A stretch of 64,000 nt of DNA from Owenia fusiformis. Lineage: Eukaryota; Annelida; Polychaeta; Sabellida; Oweniidae. The notes beneath the pieces are model-generated. The model had not been told where the DNA came from. It saw only the letters and a program-made list of their open reading frames with translations, and did not search any database. Both the position numbers and the translations under genes were made by a program. Location of the stretch: NCBI GenBank assembly GCA_903813345.2, contig CAIIXF020000009.1, positions 9,170,030 through 9,234,029 on the forward strand, read 5' to 3'. Below are positions 56,056 to 64,000 of the stretch, piece by piece (position 1 is the first letter of the stretch; each line of letters begins with the position of its first letter).

Positions 56056-57031
56056 CTAGGTTGCATGCCCTTCTAATGAGAGCTCCTATGTAGTTAACAC
56101 CCATGGGCTGTCGTAGAAACCAAGTTCTCCCAGTCTTTTCGGCAGCATGTCGAACGCCCAGGTAGAATGGAGAGTCTGCACCATTCATATCTGCCGGTCT
56201 CATGGTTGAATATCGTTTATACACAGAAACGGGATCTCTTGGATCCATTAGATCACCTGTTGTACTGTAAGCCTTGGGCGGAACTACACGTATGTCCCTT
56301 GTATCTGTACCTGTTCGAGTTTTCGTCTGGCGCTCATTATACTGAAGGTACTCCCTGCCATCTGCGTCTTTGTGTAGCGTTATATCTCCCCAACACATTT
56401 GTCGGCTTTCAACACCACCTCTTATGCCGAAATGGAAACAATTGTTCCAGTACACAGAAGTTATCAATGCCACAGGATTGTCCATTGACAAAATATTTTC
56501 GGCATATAGCTTATCCATTTCTTCAGTTGTTAAGGCACGTGTGCGATTTGGCCTGTTGCCTTTACCCTGTTTCTTCAGTTGTTTTTGTTTCCCAACAACT
56601 GATTGTCTAGTCATGTAAAATACATCATCATTCTGCAAGCTTTTCCCATAGCGACCTTGTTTTAGATAGCGGTCAACACTAGCCATCATTTGCCGTATAC
56701 TTGAAGGCTCATACTCGTCTCCGTCTTTCTTACGTATATTGACAAAAAAATCAGCCAAATACTCATCAAGTCTCTCAGGAGATATATCGAGAATGTCTCT
56801 GTTTTCTGCTTTCTTTTTCAGGAATTCACTAAGTATTTTCATATCGCTTGCTGTTTTTCGCAAAGTGTTTTTGTTCTTTTGATTGGCAATAAATGCATTA
56901 ACATCTTCATTCCCGAATCTGTCAAACTCACTGTTATCACTGTTCTCTTGATTTTCATCGGAAACGTCAGAATTTCCCATGTGAATGTCGAAATTCGCCA
57001 ATTCTTCGTCAGACGAATTTGCACCGGCCAT
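56056..57031 (-). CDS. Crypton-type tyrosine recombinase, exon 1
   Basis: First exon of a minus-strand gene encoding a DUF3504/KIAA1958-like tyrosine recombinase; ATG at 57031 (MAGANSSDEE) is the first methionine in frame. It has an acidic N-terminus, a SAM-like core-binding part (KNKNTLRKTASDMKILSEFL ... DEYEPSSIRQMM), and the catalytic domain with Arg in HFGIRGGVES. The exon ends in codon G|CC before GTAATT. Family knowledge: Cryptons move by Tyr-recombinase strand exchange without DDE transposase; several host genes derive from them. It lies in the 6.7-kb intron of the kinase-like gene, same strand. Confidence 0.85.
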
Positions 57032-57779
57032 TTTGATTTGTACTTTACTCACTGCGCAGTAATATGCACTACTTTTCTGTACATGATATAGTTCGTCATA
57101 AATGCCATATTTAGTCGTTATTTAGCAGCCTTCTAATCTAAATTATATACACAATCGTAATTCAATACACCAATGAAACTTAAAGAGAATAAATTAACGG
57201 ACCTATTTTCTCAAAAGAGAATAAATTATCTGACCTAATTTCCAATAATATTGTGGCGCGAAATGCAAATGTGATATCACACGGATATGAGTGAGATAAA
57301 CGATATCACACGCATATGAGTTTGATAAACGATTTTCTGGAAAATATCACACGGATTTCAATAATATCAGAAATATCAATAGCTGTTATTGTACAGATAA
57401 CACATTAATCGTGGGATAAGACGTCATACTGTTGTATTCATACTTGCTTGTGAAATGACATCACGTCATACTGTTTTCTTTAAAAAATTGAAACTTCATC
57501 ACTGGTTGCCTCTAGTTACGTGTAAGACGGCCGTGTGAGACGGATATGTGATAAACAGCACAAGATGGCAATGTAGCACTTTTTTAGAGTGCGATAAAAA
57601 TAATGGAAGCCAGGTTCCTCACTACATTAGATAGTAAACAAGAGATCATTTTAGAACAAGGCACAGACGTGAACAATATCGTACCTAAAACACAGCATTG
57701 TGGTCTTGTTGACCAAGAAAGCAAGATGGCCGCAGAAAAGTTAATCAGCTCTAGAACTTATCACTGTGTAACATATGTA

Positions 57780-58480
57780 AAAATTTGAACTGTTTGGCTG
57801 GAAACCTGTAGACAAGTCTTGAAAGTGAAGATTTTAGGACGGAAAATCCAAAATGGCCACCTTAAGATTTACCCAGAATGCCCAAAAACTAATCAGTTCT
57901 TGACGTTGATATGTAGAAACATCCCTGAAAATTTAAGATGAATCCCTCAAATGGTTTGGCTGGAAACCTGTAGACAAGTCTTGAAAGTGAAGATTTTAGG
58001 ACGGAAAATCCAAAATGGCCACCCTAAGATTTACCCAGAATGTCCAAAAACTAATCAGTTCTTGACGTTGATATGTAGAAACATCCCTGAAAATTTCAGA
58101 TGAATCCCTCAAATGGTTTGGCTGGAAACTTGTAGACAAGTCTTGAAAGTGAAGATTTTAGGATGGAAAATCCAAAATGGCCACCTTAAAATTTACCCAG
58201 AATGCCCAAAAACCAATCAGTTCTTGACGTTGATATGTAGAAACATCCCTGAAAATTTCAGATGAATCCCTCAAATGGTTTGGCTGGAAACCTGTAGACA
58301 AGTCTTGAAAGTGAAGATTTAGGACGGAAAATCCAAAATGGCCACCTTAAGATTTACCCAGAATGCCCAAAAACTAATCAGTTCTTGACGTTGATATGTA
58401 GAAACATCCCTGAAAATTTCAGATGAATCCCTCAAATGGTTTGGCTGGAAACCTGTAGACAAGCTGAAAAGTGAGACGCC
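57780..58480. repeat. 161-bp tandem repeat, over four copies
   Basis: Unit contains GACAAGTCTTGAAAGTGAAG, GGACGGAAAATCCAAAATGG, CCACCTTAAGATTTACCCAG and AGTTCTTGACGTTGATATGT. Copies are very similar, so the array is young. Diverged single copies occur at 51040-51260. Confidence 0.85.
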
Positions 58481-58489
58481 GCCCGCCCA

Positions 58490-59090
58490 TCAAGCTGACT
58501 ACAATATCATACCTTTTGTTAGGTACGATAAAAAATGAAGGCTCGTGTGAAGGAGATGTTTGCAGTGTTGTAATGAATTGTATTGATAAATAGTGATACA
58601 GACTGAAAAATTGAAATTTTATGCATATTTTGGAAGACGTTCTATGACTTGTAAAGCAGGTGTTCCTTACAGAAGAGTTCTAAGTCAAGTTTCACTGTAT
58701 AAGTTAATTGCCAAGCTTACTTTTAACGCGGTTGTAATTTACCGAACGGCAAAGTAGAAAAAATCCGAACATTTTGAACTGATTAAGATCTTTAAATTGT
58801 AAAGGTCTGAGTACCTGGACCTCTTAGAAAACATCCAAACATATCAAAAAGTGAAGATGGGTCAATTTGATTCTCGTTCTCTGAATATATTAATAAAATA
58901 GTTAAATGTTCAGAGTTTTTTTAATGCTGTAAATTGTTCACAATTCTAAATCAGGAAGTCGCTCGTATTTCTGTCGTATTTAGGAAATCATGTTGCCGAA
59001 AATCAGTGCACAGTGTTCATGGTGTTGTTGTAAAATGTGCGTATATGTCGTTTGAAACCCTCTCAAACGCAATTTTATTACAAGGCATTA
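58490..59090. other. Intronic stretch between two arrays
   Basis: No coding sequence seen. Near 59075-59110 it ends in GGCATTAACATGACAAAATG, the start phrase of a dispersed repeat that also occurs at about 48667 and, inverted, at 33670. Confidence 0.4.
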
Positions 59091-59099
59091 ACATGACAA

Positions 59100-60930
59100 A
59101 ATGTCACCACCTAGTTGCTCACAATATTAAGTCAGATTTGAATTTCTGAGAACTTGTAAAGTCAAATTTGAACTTCTGAAAAGATGTAGATAATTTTGAA
59201 AAAAAAATTTGGTCAATTTGAAGCAAGTTGAAAACAGACCTTTTTGACCTTTTTTGACCTTGAGAAGGTCATTAAAGGTCAAATGTCAAATCTAAAGTCA
59301 GATTTGAATTTCTGAGAACATGTAGATGATTTTGAAAAAAAAAATTAGTCAATTTGAAGCAAGTTGAAAAAAGACCTTTTTGACCTTTTTAGACCTTGAG
59401 AAGGTCATTGAAGGTCAAATGTCAAATCTAAAGTCAAATCTACAGTCATATTTGAATTTCTGAGAACATGTAGATGATTTTGAAAAAAAATTTAGTCAAT
59501 TTGAAGCAAGATGAAAAAATACCCTTTTGACCTTTTTTGACATTGAGAAGGTCATTGAAGGTCAAATGTCAAATCTAAAGTCAGATTTGAATTTCTGAGA
59601 ACATGTAGATGATTTTGAAAAAAAAATTAGTCAATTTGAAGCAAGTTGAAAAAAGACCTTTATGACCTTTTTTGACTTTGAGAAGGTCATTGAAGGTCAA
59701 ATGTCAAATCTTAAGTCATATTTGAATTTCTGAGAACATGTAGATGATTTTGAAAAAAAAATTAGTAAATTTGAAGCAAGATGAAAAAATACCTTTTTGA
59801 CCTTTTTTGACATTGAGAAGGTCATTGAAGGTCAAATGTCAAATCTAAAGTCAGATTTGAATTTCTGAGAACATGTAGATGATTTTGAAAAAAAAATTTA
59901 GTCAATTTGAAGCAAGTTGAAAAAAGACCTTTTTGACCTTTTTTGACTTTGAGAAGGTCATTGAAGGTCAAATGTCAAATCTTAAGTCAAATCTAAAGTC
60001 AGATTTGAATTTCTGAGAACACGTAGATGATTTTGAAAATTTTTTTTAGTCAATTTGAAGCAAGTTGAAAACAGACCTTTTTGACCTTTTTTGACCTTGA
60101 GAAGGTCATTGAAGGTCAAATGTCAAATCTTAAGTCAGATTTGAATTTCTGAGAACATGTAGATGATTTTGAAAAAAAAATTTAGTCAATTTGAAGCAAG
60201 TTGAAAACAGACCTTTTTGACCTTTTTTGACCTTGAGAAGGTCACTGAAGGTCAAATCTAAAGTCAAATTTGAATTTCTGAGAACATGTAGATGATTTTG
60301 AAAAAAAAATTTAGTCAAATTGAAGCAAGTTGAAAAAAGACCTTTTTGACCTTTTTGACTTTGAGAAGGTCATTGAAGGTCAAATGTCAAATCTTAAGTC
60401 AAATCTAAGGTCAGATTTGAATTTCTGAGAACACATAGATGATTTTGAAAATTTTTTTTTTAGTCAATTTGAAGCAAGTTGAAAACAGACCTTTTTGACC
60501 TTTTTTGACCTTGACAAGGTCATTGAAGGTCAAATGTCAAATCTTAAGTCAAATCTTAAGTCAGATTTGAATTTCTGAGAACACGTAGATGATTTTGAAA
60601 AAAAAATTTAGTCAATTCGAAGCAAGTTGAAAACAGACCTTTTTTACCTTTTTTGACCTTGAGAAGGTCATTGAAGGTCAAATGTCAAATCTAAAGTCAG
60701 ATTTGAAGGTCAAATGTCAAATCTAAAGTCAGATTTGAATTTCTGAGAACATGTAGATGATTTTGAAAAAAAATTTAGTCAATGTGAAGCAAGTTGAAAA
60801 AAGACCTTTTTGACCTTGAGAAGGTCATTGAAGGTCAAATGTCAAATCTAAAGTCAGATTTGAACTTCTGAGAACATGTAGATGATTTAGAAAAAAATTG
60901 AAGTCAGTCTAAACAGTATTTGTTAAGTTA
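59100..60930. repeat. About 12 copies of a ~140-bp repeat rich in AGGTCA half-sites
   Basis: Units share AGTCAGATTTGAATTTCTGA, GAACATGTAGATGATTTTGA, CAATTTGAAGCAAGTTGAAA, then TGACCTTTTTTGACCT and AGGTCATTGAAGGTCA. Period is about 135-150 bp. The array closes at about 61000 with a GGACGCC-rich run and the palindromic GTCACCACTTTTGGTGGTGAC. Located in an intron of the kinase-like gene. Confidence 0.85.
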
Positions 60931-61384
60931 TAGGAAGTTGTAAGAAATTGTTACAGACGCCGGACGCCAACCACCAACCACCAACCGCCGGACGCCGTCG
61001 AAAAAAAACGGAGACCATAACAATATGTCACCACTTTTGGTGGTGACATAATAAACTAACACCTTAGGGTTAAACTATTGTTCGAGGAATTAACTCATTT
61101 TCATCAATAAATATTAACTCATCAGGTTTTCTACTAGTAAACTAACTTTTAAACCTCAGTCCATTGTCGTTATCACTTACTACTAAACCCAAGTGAAATA
61201 TGGCTCTTGCCTCAGCACGAGCCAATAAGTAAAGGGTTAGCAAATCAAAATGGACATCTTGTTAACAGCAGACAAGACTCACAGCCATTAAATATTCAAA
61301 ATGGCCACCATACTAGACAAACATATATATTAACATCAATATTCAAAATGGCCACCATACTAGACAAACATATATATTACACAC

Positions 61385-61545
61385 CTGAGCTGAAGTGTCT
61401 CTCCCTCTGGACTGACTCGTGTACTTTTAGACGTTGGGGTCATAGGGGTAGAGAAATATGAGTCTCTTAAGAGATCAGATGCTCTAGGACGCTGACTTGG
61501 CTCAGAAGTAAGCAAACTTTGGATAACACTGCACACTGGATGAGC
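61385..61545 (-). CDS. Kinase-like protein, exon with subdomain XI
   Basis: Acceptor TTTTAAG, donor GTGTGT. It encodes AHPVCSVIQSLLTSEPSQRP then RASDLLRDSYF, the classic end of a kinase domain with the invariant Arg of subdomain XI (the QRP motif), followed by a Ser/Thr/Pro-rich linker (STPMTPTSKSTR). Its phase (0 in, 2 out) matches both neighbours. The next exon is 6.7 kb away because repeats and a Crypton-like gene lie between. Confidence 0.8.
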
Positions 61546-61640
61546 CTTAAAAGTAAATATAATTCATATCACCATTTCATAAATTAATCCTTTTCATTTT
61601 AAGATTTTCTTTACCCACAAAGCAAATATCCCCTGGATTA

Positions 61641-62070
61641 CAGTAAAACCTGTCTAATCTGAATACTATGGGAGTGGTGTTAGTTAGGCTTGGCAGTATT
61701 CACATCTCATGTTTCTTTAACATGGTCAACTATGGCAAATGGAACTGAGAAAAGGCGTTTACACCGAAAGCAGATTTGAGGTGTTCTGATTTTTTTATTC
61801 ATAGAATTTATTTACAAATACATATACAATATATAAACATTGTACACTTGTAGTGGCTTTGCTGAAGGCATTATCAGCCAGCCAATTAATTAATAATTGC
61901 AGGGTGAAGAAAAAATTAAAAATCAAATATGGACTCAAGAGTGAATTGAGTGGTGGCAGTGAAACCTACACATTCGCACATTTTTCTAAAAATGATGCAG
62001 TGAGCTTGAGGTTTTTCAAATTAGTGGATTTTGTTAAGTTTAAAAGGTGTTCTGATTCCAGGTTTTACTG
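61641..62070. mobile_element. 430-bp TA-flanked MITE, CAGTAAAACCTG termini
   Basis: Starts CAGTAAAACCTGTCTAATCT and ends with the inverse ...TGATTCCAGGTTTTACTG, flanked by TA (61639, 62071). The same 12-bp end bounds the element at 1499-2602. It lies in the intron between two kinase-like exons. The inner open frame is not convincing as a gene. Confidence 0.75.
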
Positions 62071-62104
62071 TATTGTTCCCTTTCAGACTTGCCAACCTAA
62101 AATG

Positions 62105-62865
62105 AAAAATTTATGGGAGATTTAAAAAAAATTGCGGTACTTTTACGGAAGTTTTTTTCAAAATCCGGTAGTTTTTGCGGGAGATTTTTGAAAAAACTGT
62201 AGTTTTTACGGGAGATATAAAAAAACAGGAGTTTTTGCGGTAAATTTTGAAAAGAAACAGGAGATTTTGAAAAAACTGGAGTTTTTGCGGTAGGTTCTGA
62301 AAAAACGGGAGTTTTTACGGTAGGTTTTGAAAAACGGGAGTTTTTGGGGTAGATTTTTTAAAAAAGGGGTGTTTTTACGGTAGATTTCTGAAAAAACGGG
62401 AGTTTTTACGGTAGGTTTTGAAAAAACGGGAGTTTTTGCGGTAGATTTTTTAAAAAACGGGAGTTTTTACGGTAGGTTTTGAAAAAACGGGAGTTTTTAC
62501 GGTAGATTTCTGAAAAAACAGGAGTTTTTACGGTAGGTTTTGATATAACGGGAGTTTTTGCGGTAGATTTTTTAAAAAACAGGAGTTTTACAGTAGATTT
62601 CTGAAAAAACGGGAGCTTTTACGGTAGATTTCGGAAAAACGGGAGTTTTTACGGTACATTTTGAAAAAACGGAAGTTTTTAAGGTAGATTTTGAAAGAAC
62701 GGGAGTTTTTAAGGTAGATTTCGGAAAAAACGGGAATTCTAACGGTAGGTTTCTGAAAAACGGGTGTTTTTACGGTAAATTTTGAAAAAACGTGAGTTTT
62801 TACGGCAGATTTCTGAAAAAACGGGAGTTTTTACTTTAGATTTTGAGAAAACGGGAGATTTATGA
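62105..62865. repeat. 29-31-bp minisatellite (ACGGGAGTTTTTACGGTAGA type)
   Basis: About 25 degenerate copies of a unit of the form AACGGGAGTTTTTACGGTAG followed by ATTTTGAAAA. Three more copies stand at 63285-63400 after an interruption by the dispersed repeat at 62930-63180, so one array was probably split. Confidence 0.85.
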
Positions 62866-62929
62866 GCATTAAATCCAGCGATTTAATTGGTTGAAATTAT
62901 TATGACGCATGCGCAGTTAATAAATTAAT

Positions 62930-63180
62930 TAGAACTTATAATCTAAGATAGATGTCACTTACGTTCATTATTTCACAGCAGTCCCTACCCATAATGCGCC
63001 TTATATTGCGGGAATATTTTGTTTAGCGCCATATAAAAACAAAATGTATTCTCCCAACAGAAGTATGACAGAATATATGAACTGGCCCCCATTTGCGTAC
63101 ATTTGCTGTGCAAACTTATACCGAACTGATCGCAGAAAAGCAATTTGAATCATGGGAATGAAGTACTTTTAAGTTATTTA
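62930..63180. repeat. Dispersed repeat, inverted relative to 38220-38480
   Basis: Shares AGATAGATGTCACTTACGTT (one mismatch), CCCTACCCATAAT, TGCGGGAATAT and CCGAACTGATCGCAGAAAA-like phrases with the reverse complement of 38220-38480. It interrupts the minisatellite on either side. Confidence 0.65.
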
Positions 63181-63694
63181 TGAAAGTATCGATAGTGAAC
63201 CATGGGAGCCAACCTTCTTGGAGTAAAAGAAAGAAGCGTGCCTGCAATAATCAAGGTCACAAATTTGTCAAATTCCATTTAAATACGGTAGATTTCGACA
63301 GCGGGAGTTTTTACGGGAGAAAACGGTACGGGAGTTTGGTATTTTTTACGGAAAAACAAAAAATTTACGGGAGATTCCCGTAAAAAAACGGGAGGTTGGC
63401 AAGTCTGCCTTCTATATAGCTTTATTAGAGAGGTTTCGCACAATGGGTTAGAGCTAAAATGTATCTGCAACAACATCTAGTATTAATTGAACTACTACGG
63501 ATAAATCTGGTGAATGCGTTACAGATTTTAGATACATTGAGCTAAAAACAGTGAACTCATCAAATGAGAAGTCCAAATTTCATCTACACGAACTGATAAA
63601 TTTATGTTGCATGTGCCAAAACAGCTGACACTCATGTCATACTTCAGCTCTAATAAAAGGCCAAAGGCTCTGGGTTACAGGGTGAGATACTTAC

Positions 63695-63889
63695 AGAACC
63701 AAGCGCGGCAACACTGGGCACAAATATCTGGGTAGCCTCTGTACAAAGCCTGAAGAAGTGGATATAGAAGGCTAGGAGACCAAAGCAGTAGAGATCAGTT
63801 GCAGGGCTGACTAAACCAGGTTTCAAAACCTCTGGGCCTTGCCAAGCCATTTTACCTGTATCTGTTCCACGGTTCAATGCTCTCTCTTC
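63695..63889 (-). CDS. Kinase-like protein, exon with kinase subdomains VIII-X
   Basis: First visible exon of a minus-strand gene that continues beyond the right edge. Acceptor AATTTTCAG, donor GTAAGT, 65 codons in phase 0. It reads GKMAWQGPEVLKPG then SPATDLYCFGLLAF: the APE motif appears as GPE, followed by the conserved subdomain IX Asp and Gly. With the next exon it makes a protein-kinase C-lobe. The N-lobe, HRD and DFG regions lie outside, so activity cannot be judged; the GPE and long CTEATQIF-type insert suggest a divergent kinase or pseudokinase. I do not recognise the orthologue. Confidence 0.75.
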
Positions 63890-64000
63890 CTGAAAATTTA
63901 CCAACATGAAAATGGGATTCTTGTTATATCTTATCGTGCATAGAAAACATATAGTCCAAAGTATACTCATCTCAATGTACATGTAATTAGTTTTGAATGC

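Noticed and set aside
1-64000. tRNA, rRNA or snRNA genes
   Set aside because: I saw no convincing cloverleaf or conserved RNA sequence by reading; a tRNAscan or Rfam search was not possible here.

Overview
The window is metazoan nuclear DNA. Genes have short exons with GT-AG introns of 0.1 to 20 kb, the proteins are SR splicing factors and a kinase-like protein, and the AT-rich background is full of transposon remains and minisatellites. The repeat content (MITEs, Crypton-like tyrosine recombinase, mariner, Ty3/gypsy, CGGA-type microsatellites) suggests a marine or other aquatic invertebrate. I cannot name the species or phylum from the sequence alone.

Host genes. (1) Three SRSF2-like genes share one design: a first exon with half an RRM, a second with the rest, and a third with the RS domain. 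Gene A runs on the minus strand (27678 to 1225). Gene B runs on the plus strand (28053 to 32169), head-to-head with A across 374 bp. Gene C (38849 to 39865) is a tandem copy of B with matching 5' leader and 3' flank. (2) A kinase-like gene on the minus strand enters at the right edge; its exons lie at 63889-63695, 61545-61385, 54636-54446, 54109-54005, 50981-50752 and 49988-49889, with a possible tiny last exon at 49753-49737. All phases agree. Only the C-lobe of the kinase fold and a long acidic tail are visible.

Mobile DNA. Intron 2 of gene A is 20.4 kb long because a 17.06 kb Ty3/gypsy retrotransposon (4707-21764) lies in it, antisense to the gene and only 17 nt past the splice donor. That retrotransposon is itself interrupted near the end of its pol frame by an 8.2 kb element (11597-19815). 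This has long terminal inverted repeats, a 12-bp target duplication, a 24-copy minisatellite and one 1502-aa minus-strand frame combining Cys/His clusters, a PIN/FEN-like nuclease region and a C-terminal CXC domain. No known transposase is recognisable in it; it is the best candidate here for something undescribed. A Crypton-type tyrosine recombinase gene (57031-55600) sits in the large intron of the kinase-like gene.

The rest is introns and intergenic DNA with TIR/MITE elements that I delimit by inverted repeats and target duplications (TA, TTAA, 8-bp), a dead mariner with a nested element, several hairpins, and tandem arrays of 22, 29-31, 42, 49, about 140 and 161 bp. One array carries dozens of AGGTCA half-sites in DR4 spacing.
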